Part shown: in pieces, positions 9,402 through 19,000 of the stretch
Position numbering within the stretch: position 1 is the stretch's first letter
How the letters are laid out: each line of letters begins with the position of its first letter
NCBI RefSeq assembly: GCF_025840185.1
Contig: NZ_JAMPJU010000006.1
Span: forward strand, 1-64,000
DNA length: 64,000 nt
Source of the DNA: Brenneria izbisi
Lineage (GTDB): Bacteria > Pseudomonadota > Gammaproteobacteria > Enterobacterales > Enterobacteriaceae
Direction: 5' to 3'
Notes under the pieces: model-generated
The model's input: only the letters and a program-made list of their open reading frames with translations
Told to the model about the DNA's origin: nothing
The model's database searches: none
Position numbers and translations under genes: made by a program

Positions 9402-10946
9402 ATGGCAGTGTCACAACCACTTCCTGCCGCGCCCGGTGGCGCGGAATATTTGCGGGCGATCCTGCGCTCGCCGGTTTATGAAATTACTCAGGTCACGCCG
9501 CTGGAGAAAATGGACAAACTGTCTTCGCGGTTGGGTAATGTCATTCTGGTAAAACGTGAAGACAGACATGCGGTGCACAGTTTCAAGCTGCGCGGTGCTT
9601 ACGCGATGATGGCGGGGCTGAGCGATGAGCAGAAATCGCATGGCGTGGTGACGGCATCGGCAGGTAACCATGCGCAAGGCGTGGCGCTCTCTTCCAGTAA
9701 ACTTGGCATTAAATCATTAATCGTGATGCCGGTGGCGACAGCCGATATCAAGGTTGACGCGGTGCGGGGCTTCGGCGGTGAAGTGTTGCTGTATGGTGCC
9801 AACTTTGACGAGGCGAAAGCCAAAGCGATAGCGTTGTCGCAACAGCAGCATATGACTTTCCTGCCGCCGTTCGATCATCCGGCGGTAATTGCCGGACAAG
9901 GTACATTGGCGATGGAGCTGTTGCAGCAGGACGCGCATCTGGACCGGGTGTTTGTACCGGTTGGCGGCGGTGGACTGGCCGCGGGCGTGGCGGTGTTGAT
10001 CAAACAGTTGATGCCGCAGATTCAGGTCATCGGCGTGGAAGCCGAGGATTCCGCCTGTCTGCGGGCGGCGTTGGATGCCGGACATCCTGTCGATCTCCCG
10101 CGCGTGGGTTTGTTTGCCGAAGGTGTTGCGGTGAAACGTATCGGTGATGAAACCTTCCGCGTGTGCCGTGAATACCTGGATGATGTGATCACGGTGGATA
10201 GCGATGCGATTTGCGCGGCGGTCAAAGATCTGTTTGAAGACGTGCGGGCGATTGCGGAACCATCCGGGGCGCTGGCGCTGGCGGGAATGAAGAAATACAT
10301 TCAGCAGCACCAGATCCAGGGCGAACGTCTGGCGCACGTGCTGTCAGGCGCTAACGTCAACTTCCACGGCCTGCGTTACGTTTCCGAACGCTGTGAACTG
10401 GGCGAACAGCGAGAAGCGTTGCTGGCGGTCACCATTCCAGAAAAGAAAGGCAGTTTTCTGAAATTCTGCCAACTGCTGGGCGGTCGTTCCGTGACCGAAT
10501 TCAACTACCGTTATGCCAATGCCAACGATGCCTGCATTTTTGCCGGCGTGCGTCTGACACGTGGCTATGCCGAGCGTGAAGAAATCATCGCCGAGTTGTC
10601 GGCGGGCGGTTATGAAGTGGTGGACCTGTCTGATGATGAAATGGCGAAGCTGCATGTTCGCTACATGGTCGGCGGGCGGCCTTCAAAACCGTTGCGGGAA
10701 CGGCTCTATAGCTTTGAGTTTCCCGAATCGCCGGGCGCCTTGCTGAAATTCCTGCATACGCTGGGCACGCACTGGAATATCTCGCTTTTTCATTATCGTA
10801 GCCACGGTACGGATTTTGGTCGCGTATTGGCGGCGTTTGAACTGGACGTGCGAGATCCTGAGTTTGAGCATCATCTCCAGGCGCTGGGTTATGAGTGTCA
10901 TGATGAAACCGATAATCCGTCTTTCCGTTTCTTTCTGGCGGGTTAA
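9402..10946 (+). CDS. ilvA: Biosynthetic threonine deaminase
   Basis: This 514-aa enzyme converts threonine to 2-ketobutyrate and ammonia, the committed step to isoleucine. The PLP lysine is K62 in HSFKLRGAY, with the cofactor-phosphate loop VGGGGLAAG. Two ACT-like repeats follow from about residue 330 (KGSFLKFCQLLGG; PGALLKFLHTLG), the form feedback-inhibited by isoleucine. It ends the ilvGMEDA operon and is followed by a hairpin. Confidence 0.97.
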   Translation: MAVSQPLPAAPGGAEYLRAILRSPVYEITQVTPLEKMDKLSSRLGNVILVKREDRHAVHSFKLRGAYAMMAGLSDEQKSHGVVTASAGNHAQGVALSSSKLGIKSLIVMPVATADIKVDAVRGFGGEVLLYGANFDEAKAKAIALSQQQHMTFLPPFDHPAVIAGQGTLAMELLQQDAHLDRVFVPVGGGGLAAGVAVLIKQLMPQIQVIGVEAEDSACLRAALDAGHPVDLPRVGLFAEGVAVKRIGDETFRVCREYLDDVITVDSDAICAAVKDLFEDVRAIAEPSGALALAGMKKYIQQHQIQGERLAHVLSGANVNFHGLRYVSERCELGEQREALLAVTIPEKKGSFLKFCQLLGGRSVTEFNYRYANANDACIFAGVRLTRGYAEREEIIAELSAGGYEVVDLSDDEMAKLHVRYMVGGRPSKPLRERLYSFEFPESPGALLKFLHTLGTHWNISLFHYRSHGTDFGRVLAAFELDVRDPEFEHHLQALGYECHDETDNPSFRFFLAG

Positions 10947-10956
10947 GGAGGAATCG

Positions 10957-10996
10957 CGCTCCCGGTGGTGTTTCACTGTCGGGAGCGTTATCTTTA
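10957..10996 (+). terminator. Probable ilvGMEDA operon terminator
   Basis: CGCTCCCG (10957-10964) pairs with CGGGAGCG (10980-10987) around a 15-nt loop, then TTATCTTTA. The T-tract is interrupted, so strength is uncertain. Confidence 0.6.
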
Positions 10997-11029
10997 TGCC
11001 ATCAGATACAGCATGGATGACAGACAACG

Positions 11030-11776
11030 ATGGCTTCACATTTCACTGGATTTTCTCAGCAAGGGCTGACATTCCTGCAACAGGTGCGTCAGCACAATGA
11101 TAAAGACTGGTTCGAAACTCATCGCGCTATTTACGATGAACAGTTGATCGCGCCTTTTCGGGCGCTGGTGGATGAACTGAGTCTGACCATGTTGCAGATT
11201 GACGATCATTTCGAAACCCGTCCGGCCATCGGCAAGACATTGTCGCGCATCCATCGCGACACTCGGTTTTCCCACGATAAATCACGTTACCGCAGCCAGA
11301 TGTGGCTGACCTTCAAGCGTACTCGTAAAGACTGGACGGACGCGCCGGTCTATTTCTTTGAGATATCGCCGGATAGCTGGCGTTACGGGCTGGGATATTA
11401 CAGCGCGACGCGCACGACCATGGATTTGTTCCGTCAGACGTTGCGCGGTAACCCCGCACAGTTTCTGGCGGTGGCTGGTTGTCTGGGGAATACCTTCACG
11501 CTGGAAGGTGAAAGTTACAAGCGACCGCTGATTAAAGAGCAGCCGCCGGCACTGGCCGATTGGTATAACCGTAAATCCTTTGCCGCGATTTGTACCCGGT
11601 ACGATATGGAAGCGTTGTTTTCCGGTCAGCTGGTCACCACGCTGGCGCAAGGATTTAGCCGGCTTGAGCCGCTCTATCACTACCTGATGAACATCGAAAC
11701 CATGAAGAGAACCGCGCAGGAATCTGAAGCGCCAGGTTCGCGCGCCTTTCCTACCGACAAGTGGTTTGAACGCTAG
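11030..11776 (+). CDS. DUF2461 family protein
   Basis: The 248-aa product has DUF2461 (TIGR02453) hallmarks: a start region GFSQQGLTFLQQVRQHNDKDWFETHR, SRIHRDTRFSHDKSRYR in the middle, RYGLGYYS, and a C-terminal FPTDKWFE. Members are widespread in bacteria and have no established biochemical function. There is no signal peptide or membrane segment, so it is probably cytoplasmic. It sits between ilvA and ilvY, which are adjacent in E. coli, and ends 28 nt before the convergent ilvY stop. Its ribosome site is weak, and it is probably read from its own promoter or by readthrough from ilvA. Confidence 0.85.
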   Translation: MASHFTGFSQQGLTFLQQVRQHNDKDWFETHRAIYDEQLIAPFRALVDELSLTMLQIDDHFETRPAIGKTLSRIHRDTRFSHDKSRYRSQMWLTFKRTRKDWTDAPVYFFEISPDSWRYGLGYYSATRTTMDLFRQTLRGNPAQFLAVAGCLGNTFTLEGESYKRPLIKEQPPALADWYNRKSFAAICTRYDMEALFSGQLVTTLAQGFSRLEPLYHYLMNIETMKRTAQESEAPGSRAFPTDKWFER

Positions 11777-11804
11777 AGAATCGGACGTGTTGGTGAACCC
11801 TGTT

Positions 11805-12695
11805 TCATGGTTTGTCCGGCAAGGTTTGCCAGAAAGCTGAGATTAACGGTTCGCTGAGCCGTTTTTTCTGTACGCAGACGCCCAGTTCAAGCGGCTCCAT
11901 GGCTTGTTCGGCAAAAATGGAGACGCGGTTGCGCACCGGTTCCGGGCTGTTTTCCAGCACCACATCCGGGATGAGCGCAATGCCGCAGCCCAGCGCGACC
12001 ATCGACACCATCGCTTCATGGCCGGACACGGTGGCATAAATTTGCGGATTATTGATGTGGTGGCGACGGAACCATAGGTCGATACGCTTACGCACCGGGC
12101 CGTGTTCCGGCAGAATAAACGGAATTTGCGCCCAGTCAGGGTGGGGGACTTTAACCTGCGCCTGAACCGGACACGGTAGCGCGGGGATAATCAGCGCCAG
12201 CGGAATTTTACCGATCGGCATAAACTCCACGCTGGCGGGTAAGGTTTCCGGGTTTCCGGCTATTCCCAGGTCAGCCTCGTTCGACTGGACTTTCTCAACC
12301 GCGTCGGCGGCATCACCGGTGGTCAGTTTGATCTCCACCAGCGGATGCTCCGCACGGAAGCGATCAAGAATGGGGGGCAAATGACTGTAAGCGGCGGTCA
12401 CCGAACAGAAAATGCGCAACTCGCCGCTCAGCGACGGCCCGCGTTGGTTGAGGACATGCCTGAGTTGCTGATATTGCAACAGCGTTTGCTGGGCGAACAG
12501 TTTCAGGTGTTCCCCGGCATCGGTGAGTTGCACGGTGCGGTTATCGCGCTGGAACAAGGTTTGCCCCACGTCTTCTTCCAGCCGTTGAATTTGCCGCGAC
12601 AGCGTAGAAGGACTGATGTGCATCGCCTTGGCGGTACGACCAAAATGTCGGCTTTCCGCCAAATGCAGAAATAATTTGAGATCACGTAAATCCAT
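11805..12695 (-). CDS. ilvY: LysR-family activator IlvY
   Basis: This 296-aa LysR-type regulator starts MDLRDLKLFLHLAESRHFGR, with helix-turn-helix MHISPSTLSRQIQRLEEDVG as in E. coli IlvY, then a substrate-binding-like effector domain (HEAMVSMVALGCGIALIPDVVLENSPEPVRNRV). IlvY activates ilvC when acetolactate or acetohydroxybutyrate accumulates and represses itself. It is divergent from ilvC, with 166 bp between starts, as in E. coli. Confidence 0.95.
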   Translation of the reverse strand: MDLRDLKLFLHLAESRHFGRTAKAMHISPSTLSRQIQRLEEDVGQTLFQRDNRTVQLTDAGEHLKLFAQQTLLQYQQLRHVLNQRGPSLSGELRIFCSVTAAYSHLPPILDRFRAEHPLVEIKLTTGDAADAVEKVQSNEADLGIAGNPETLPASVEFMPIGKIPLALIIPALPCPVQAQVKVPHPDWAQIPFILPEHGPVRKRIDLWFRRHHINNPQIYATVSGHEAMVSMVALGCGIALIPDVVLENSPEPVRNRVSIFAEQAMEPLELGVCVQKKRLSEPLISAFWQTLPDKP

Positions 12696-12718
12696 GCGAT
12701 GCGAGCCTCGTTTTTATC

Positions 12719-12766
12719 TTGCAGATCTTGCAATATGACGTTGTTAATATATCAATTTAAGCAACG
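12719..12766. promoter_or_regulatory. Candidate IlvY operators between ilvY and ilvC
   Basis: Two adjacent imperfect inverted repeats lie in the divergent region. TTGCA-N5-TGCAA (12719-12733) is followed by CGTTG.TTAA...TTAA.CAACG (12739-12766). In E. coli IlvY binds two tandem operators here. Position and symmetry support the assignment; no binding data are available. Confidence 0.55.
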
Positions 12767-12861
12767 CATTTCCTGTCATATGATGAAAGCCATAATGGTT
12801 TTCGCTGCGGCGGGAGCCTTTTTCGAATAACAGACAAACAAAACCGGATACGGAGCATGAC

Positions 12862-14340
12862 ATGGCTAACTATTTCAACACATTGAACCTGCGCCAGCAG
12901 TTGGCGCAACTGGGCAAGTGTCGTTTTATGGGACGTGATGAATTCGCCGATGAAGCGAACTACCTGAAGGGTAAAAAAGTGGTGATTGTCGGCTGTGGCG
13001 CGCAGGGCTTGAACCAGGGCTTGAACATGCGTGATTCCGGTTTGGATATCGCTTATGCGCTGCGTCAGGAGGCGATCGCCGAAAAACGCGCTTCATGGCG
13101 CAAAGCCACGGAAAACGGTTTTACCGTCGGCACTTACGAAGCACTGATCCCGCAAGCCGATCTGGTGGTTAACCTGACGCCGGACAAACAGCACTCAGCC
13201 GTGGTTCAGGCGGTTCAACCGCTGATGAAGCAAGGCGCGGCGCTGGGCTACTCGCACGGTTTCAACATTGTTGAAGTGGGCGAGCAGATCCGTAAAGACA
13301 TCACGGTAGTGATGGTGGCGCCGAAGTGCCCCGGTACGGAAGTCCGTGAAGAATACAAACGTGGTTTTGGCGTACCGACGCTTATCGCGGTTCACCCGGA
13401 AAACGATCCGCAGGGCGAAGGCATGGCGATTGCCAAAGCCTGGGCCGCCGCGACTGGCGGTCACCGTGCTGGCGTACTGCAATCTTCTTTCGTTGCGGAA
13501 GTAAAGTCCGACCTGATGGGCGAACAAACGATCCTGTGCGGCATGTTGCAGGCCGGTTCGCTGCTGAGCTTCGACAAACTGGTGGCGGAAGGCGTCGACG
13601 CGGCTTATGCGGAAAAACTGATTCAGTTCGGTTGGGAAACCATTACTGAAGCGCTGAAACAAGGCGGCATCACGCTGATGATGGACAGGCTGTCCAACCC
13701 GGCGAAACTGCGCGCCTATGCGTTGTCTGAGCAACTGAAAGAGATTATGGCGCCGCTGTTCCAGAAACACATGGATGACATCATCTCTGGCGAATTCTCC
13801 AGCGGTATGATGGCAGACTGGGCGAACGATGATGTTAAGTTGCTGACCTGGCGTGAAGAAACCGGCAAAACAGCGTTTGAAAACGCGCCGCAGTTTGACG
13901 GAAAAATTTCCGAGCAGGAATACTTTGACCACGGTGTGCTGTTGGTGGCGATGGTGAAAGCCGGTGTTGAACTGGCGTTTGAGACTATGGTGAGCGCGGG
14001 CATCATTGAAGAATCCGCTTACTATGAATCACTGCATGAACTGCCGCTGATTGCGAATACCATCGCGCGTAAGCGTCTGTATGAAATGAACGTGGTTATC
14101 TCCGATACCGCGGAATACGGTAACTATCTGTTTGCCAATGCTGCCGTGCCGTTGTTGAAAGAAAAGTTCATGGCTTCACTGCAACCGGGTGATCTGGGTA
14201 AAACGGTCGCCGCGACCGAAGTAGACAATGCGCAACTGCGTGACGTCAATGAAGCGATCCGGAATCACCCGATCGAAACCGTTGGTCGCAAACTGCGTGG
14301 CTATATGACGGATATGAAACGTATCGCCGTTGCGGATTAA
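12862..14340 (+). CDS. ilvC: Ketol-acid reductoisomerase (class II)
   Basis: This 492-aa NADPH enzyme isomerises and reduces acetolactate or acetohydroxybutyrate to dihydroxy acids. It is the long class II form with duplicated C-terminal helical domains, the size of E. coli IlvC. The Rossmann motif is [15 protein letters not shown] (about 42-56). Later family blocks include [15 protein letters not shown] and [15 protein letters not shown]. Start ATG follows CGGAGCATGAC. It is regulated by the divergent ilvY gene. Confidence 0.97.
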   Translation: MANYFNTLNLRQQLAQLGKCRFMGRDEFADEANYLKGKKVVIVGCGAQGLNQGLNMRDSGLDIAYALRQEAIAEKRASWRKATENGFTVGTYEALIPQADLVVNLTPDKQHSAVVQAVQPLMKQGAALGYSHGFNIVEVGEQIRKDITVVMVAPKCPGTEVREEYKRGFGVPTLIAVHPENDPQGEGMAIAKAWAAATGGHRAGVLQSSFVAEVKSDLMGEQTILCGMLQAGSLLSFDKLVAEGVDAAYAEKLIQFGWETITEALKQGGITLMMDRLSNPAKLRAYALSEQLKEIMAPLFQKHMDDIISGEFSSGMMADWANDDVKLLTWREETGKTAFENAPQFDGKISEQEYFDHGVLLVAMVKAGVELAFETMVSAGIIEESAYYESLHELPLIANTIARKRLYEMNVVISDTAEYGNYLFANAAVPLLKEKFMASLQPGDLGKTVAATEVDNAQLRDVNEAIRNHPIETVGRKLRGYMTDMKRIAVAD

Positions 14341-14362
14341 TGCTGCGGTTATAATGCTAAAC

Positions 14363-14391
14363 AAGGCACAGCTTCATGCTGTGCCTTTTCT
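14363..14391. terminator. Bidirectional terminator between ilvC and putP
   Basis: AAGGCACAGC (14363-14372) and GCTGTGCCTT (14378-14387) form a perfect 10-bp stem with a 5-nt loop. It is followed by TTCTT on the plus strand and, on the minus strand, GTTTAGC. It lies between convergent ilvC and putP. Confidence 0.85.
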
Positions 14392-14397
14392 TACGGG

Positions 14398-15882
14398 TTA
14401 TACCGACCTGAATTCCGTTTCCGCTTTATGAAAACGCTCGGTAATCGTCTGAGACGGCGGACGGCCCATCAGACTGACGATAAAGATGGTCAGGCAACTG
14501 AACAGGAAGCCGGGGATGATTTCATACAGTCCCAGCCAGTTATACTGTTTCCAAATCAGTACGGTCGCCGCGCCGACAATCATCCCAAGCAGAGCGCCGT
14601 TGCGGGTCATTCGCGGCCACAGCAGAGAAATCAGGATCACCGGCCCGAAAGCGGCGCCGAAACCAGCCCAGGCATAGCTGACCAGCCCCAGTACGCGGTT
14701 CTCCGGGTTTGCCGACAGGATAATGGCGATTGCCGCCACCAGCAGCACCATCGCTCGTCCTACCCACACCAACTCTCTTTGCGTGGCTTTTTTACGGAAA
14801 AAAGGACGGTATAAATCTTCGGTGATCGCGCTGGAACAGACCAGAAGCTGGCAGCTTAAGGTACTCATGACCGCCGCCAGGATCGCCGACAACAGCACGC
14901 CGGCAATCCACGGGTTGAACAGCAGCATGGACAGTTCAATAAACACGCGCTCACTGTTTTGCGCAACATTACCCGCTTGTTCCGGGTGGTTGCTAAAGTA
15001 GGCAATGCCGAAGAAGCCGACGGTCACCGCTCCCGCCAGACACAGGATCATCCAGGTCATACTGATGCGACGCGCGCTGCGAATGGTATGGTGCGAATCC
15101 GCCGCCATAAAGCGCGCCAGAATATGTGGTTGCCCGAAGTAACCGAGTCCCCAGCCCATCAGGGAAATGATGGCGACGAAATTCAAACCTTTAAACATAT
15201 CCAGATTGGCCGGGTTTTTCGCTTCGATTACCATCAGCGAGGTATCAATGCCGCCCAGCGACAGGATCACCATTACCGGCGTCAGGATCAGCGCGAAAAT
15301 CATCAGACTGGCCTGAACGGTATCCGTCCAGCTTACCGCCAGAAACCCGCCGATAAACGTATAGGCGATAGTTGCGGCGGCGCCAGCCCACAATGCTGCG
15401 CCATAGCTCATATCAAAGGTGCTTTCAAACAGGCGAGCGCCGGCCACCACGCCGGATGCACAGTAAATAGTGAAAAAGATCAGGATAATTACCGCTGAAA
15501 TCACGCGCAGTAATTTACTGGTATCCTCAAAACGATGAGTAAAGTAATCCGGCAGCGTCAGCGCGTTATGGTTGACTTCGGTATGAACGCGTAAACGACC
15601 GGCGACCCATTTCCAGTTAAGGTAGGCCCCGATCGTCAGGCCGATGGCGATCCAACTTTCAGAGATACCGGAAATAAAGATGGCGCCCGGCAACCCCATC
15701 AGCAGCCAGCCGCTCATGTCGGAAGCGCCGGCGGAGAGCGCGGTGACCACGCTGCCCATTTTGCGTCCGCCCAGAATGTAATCGCCAAAGTTATGGGTGG
15801 CGCGATAGGCGAACAGGCCGATAAGTACCATCCCGAAGATATACACCAGAAACGTCACCAACATAGGTGTGCTCATTGTCAT
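14398..15882 (-). CDS. putP: Sodium/proline symporter PutP
   Basis: This 494-aa protein belongs to the solute:sodium symporter family, with about 13 membrane segments. The N-terminal block LGGRKMGSVVTALSAGASDMSGWLLMGLPG carries the Asp that is Na+-coupling in E. coli PutP (D55). It imports proline for use as carbon and nitrogen source. ATG 15882 has GGAG seven bases upstream, and a second in-frame ATG lies two codons later. It is divergent from putA, and the shared region carries PutA-type sites. Confidence 0.95.
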   Translation of the reverse strand: MTMSTPMLVTFLVYIFGMVLIGLFAYRATHNFGDYILGGRKMGSVVTALSAGASDMSGWLLMGLPGAIFISGISESWIAIGLTIGAYLNWKWVAGRLRVHTEVNHNALTLPDYFTHRFEDTSKLLRVISAVIILIFFTIYCASGVVAGARLFESTFDMSYGAALWAGAAATIAYTFIGGFLAVSWTDTVQASLMIFALILTPVMVILSLGGIDTSLMVIEAKNPANLDMFKGLNFVAIISLMGWGLGYFGQPHILARFMAADSHHTIRSARRISMTWMILCLAGAVTVGFFGIAYFSNHPEQAGNVAQNSERVFIELSMLLFNPWIAGVLLSAILAAVMSTLSCQLLVCSSAITEDLYRPFFRKKATQRELVWVGRAMVLLVAAIAIILSANPENRVLGLVSYAWAGFGAAFGPVILISLLWPRMTRNGALLGMIVGAATVLIWKQYNWLGLYEIIPGFLFSCLTIFIVSLMGRPPSQTITERFHKAETEFRSV

Positions 15883-16087
15883 TCAACTCTCCATTTTCAT
15901 TATTATTCGCACACCTTGTGGTTGCGATGGATCTTCATGCTTCCACGCTGGCCGGAACGAGACGCAGCATGGAATTGTGATTTTTTTCTCACCATAACAT
16001 CATTTATTAACAAGGTTGCACAAAGTTGCAACATGACTGATATTGATGTTTTACCGATATGTCCTTTTCATCACAGGAGTGACGTGT
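15883..16087. promoter_or_regulatory. putP-putA control region with PutA-type operators
   Basis: PutA represses both put genes by binding GTTGCA hexamers in E. coli. Here exact GTTGCA copies lie at 16015-16020 and 16025-16030, 10 bp apart on the same face, and a one-mismatch GTTGCG is at 15921-15926 near putP. The rest of the gap is AT-rich (runs of T at 15981-15987). The operator assignment is inferred from the motif and the neighbouring DNA-binding domain in PutA. Confidence 0.65.
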
Positions 16088-19000
16088 ATGGGCTTTACCA
16101 CGATGGGCGTAAAACTCGACGAGGCCACGCGTGATCGTCTCAAGGCCGCGGCGCAACGGATTGATCGCACTCCGCATTGGCTGATCAAACAAGCCATCTT
16201 TAACTATCTCGAACGGCTCGAAAGCACTGGCGACACGCCTGAAATACCGCAATCGGCTATGCCCAGCCCCATCGAAGCGCAAGAGATTATGCCGCAATCT
16301 CAGGAAGAAGAAACCCATCAACCCTTTCTTGAGTTTGCACAACAGGTATTGCCCCAATCCGTTATACGCGCCGACATCACTTCCGCCTGCCGTCGTCCTG
16401 AAAGCGAACTGGTGCCGATATTACTTGAACAGGCTAAACTTCCTGCGGAAATGGCGAAATTGACGCAGGAAATGGCTTATCGGCTGGCGGAGCGCCTGCG
16501 AGGACAAAAAGGGGCGAGCGGGCGTGCGGGCGTGGTACAGGGATTGTTGCAGGAATTTTCTCTTTCTTCGCTGGAAGGGGTGGCGTTGATGTGTCTGGCC
16601 GAGGCATTGCTGCGCATTCCTGATAAACCCACGCGTGATGCGCTGATCCGCGACAAAATTAGTGCCGGCGACTGGCATGCGCATCTTGGTCACAGTCCGT
16701 CGCTGTTTGTTAACGCGGCGACCTGGGGACTGTTATTCACCGGTAAGCTGGTTGCGACGCATAACGAGGCGAACTTGTCGCGTTCGCTCAACCGGATCAT
16801 TGGCAAAAGCGGTGAACCGTTGATTCGTAAAGGCGTGGATATGGCGATGCGTCTGATGGGCGAGCAGTTTGTGACCGGCGAAACCATTGCCGAGGCGCTG
16901 GCTAACGCCCGCAAACTGGAAGCGAGGGGATTCCGCTACTCCTATGACATGCTGGGGGAAGCGGCGTTAACGGAGAAAGATGCCGCCGCTTATCTGGCGT
17001 CCTATCAGCAGGCTATCCATGCTATTGGAAAAGCATCCAATGGGCGCGGCATCTATGAAGGGCCGGGTATTTCCATCAAGCTGTCCGCGCTGTATCCCCG
17101 CTATAGCAGGGCGCAATACGCGCGGGTGATGGACGCGTTGTATCCGCGTTTATTATCACTCACATTACAAGCGCGTCAGTATGACATTGGCATCAATATC
17201 GATGCGGAAGAGGCGGATCGACTGGACATTTCGCTCGATCTGCTGGAAAAGCTCTGTTTCGAACCGCAACTGGCGGGCTGGAACGGTATCGGATTTGTCA
17301 TTCAGGCTTACCAGAAACGTTGCCCGTTCGTCGTTGACGCCGTGATCGACCTGGCTAGACGCAGTCAGCGACGGCTGATGATCCGTCTGGTGAAAGGCGC
17401 GTATTGGGACAGTGAAATCAAACGTGCGCAAGTCGATGGGCTGGAAGGCTATCCGGTTTATACGCGCAAGGTCTACACTGATGTGTCCTATCTGGCTTGT
17501 GCGCGTAAATTACTGGCGGCGCCAAACCTGATTTATCCTCAGTTCGCCACGCATAACGCACAAACCTTGAGTGCGATTTACCATCTGGCTGGCAACAACT
17601 ATTACCCCGGTCAGTACGAGTTTCAGTGTCTGCATGGTATGGGCGAACCTTTGTATGAACAGGTGGTGGGCAACATCGCCGAAGGGAAACTGAATCGTCC
17701 GTGCCGCATTTATGCGCCGGTCGGAACCCATGAAACGCTATTGGCTTATCTGGTGCGCCGTCTACTGGAAAATGGCGCGAATACGTCCTTTGTCAACCGT
17801 ATCGCCGATACGACCTTACCGCTTGAGACGCTGGTGGCCGATCCCGTCGGCGAAGTGGACGCGCTGGCGACGGCGGAAGGGCGGATCGGTCTGCCGCATC
17901 CCCGCATTCCTCTCCCGCGCGATTTATACGGAGCGGCGCGTCATAACGCCAGCGGGCTTGATCTGTCCAATGAACATCGCCTCGCCTCGCTCTCCAGCGC
18001 ATTGCTGACCAGTGCGGCGCAACCGTGGCAAGCCGCGCCGGTGATTGACGGCAACGCTGAACCGCAAGCGGCAAAACCAGTACTCAACCCTGCCGAGTCG
18101 CGCGATATTGTGGGCTATGTCTGTGAGGCCAGCGAGCAGGATATTGCTCACGCGCTGGATTCGTCCGTCAGCGCGGCGGCGATCTGGTTCGCCACGCCGC
18201 CAGCGGAGCGTGCATCGGTGCTGAATAAAGCGGCGGACATCATGGAAAGTCAGTTGCAGCATCTGTTGGGGTTATTGGTGCGCGAAGCCGGTAAAACGTT
18301 CGCCAATGCGATTGCCGAAGTGCGTGAAGCGGTGGATTTCCTGCGTTATTACGCCGCACAGGTGCGCGAAGCATTCGCCAATGACTCACATCGACCGTTG
18401 GGACCAGTGGTTTGTATCAGTCCGTGGAATTTCCCGCTGGCGATTTTCACCGGGCAGGTTGCGGCGGCGCTGGCGGCGGGTAACAGCGTGCTGGCGAAAC
18501 CCGCCGAGCAAACCCCGCTGATTGCGGCGCAGGCGGTGCGTATCCTGCTGGAAGCGGGCGTGCCAGTCGGCGTCTTGCAGTTATTGCCGGGGCAGGGGGA
18601 AACGGTTGGCGCCGCATTGGTCAATGACAGCCGGGTACGTGGTGTCGTGTTTACCGGCTCAACGGATGTGGCGAAACTGTTGCAGCGCGACATTGCCGGA
18701 CGACTGGATGCGCACGGACGCCTTACGCCGCTGATTGCCGAAACCGGCGGATTGAATGCGATGATCGTGGACTCTTCCGCGTTGACAGAGCAGGTGGTGA
18801 ACGATGTGATCGCTTCTGCTTTTGACAGTGCCGGTCAGCGCTGCTCGGCATTGCGTATTCTGTGTATTCAGGAGGATGTCGCGGAACATACGCTGCAAAT
18901 GCTGCGCGGGGCGATGGCCGAATGCCGGATGGGGAACCCGGAATGTTTATCCACGGATATTGGGCCGGTGATCGATGCGCAGGCGAAGCAGGCCGTTGAG

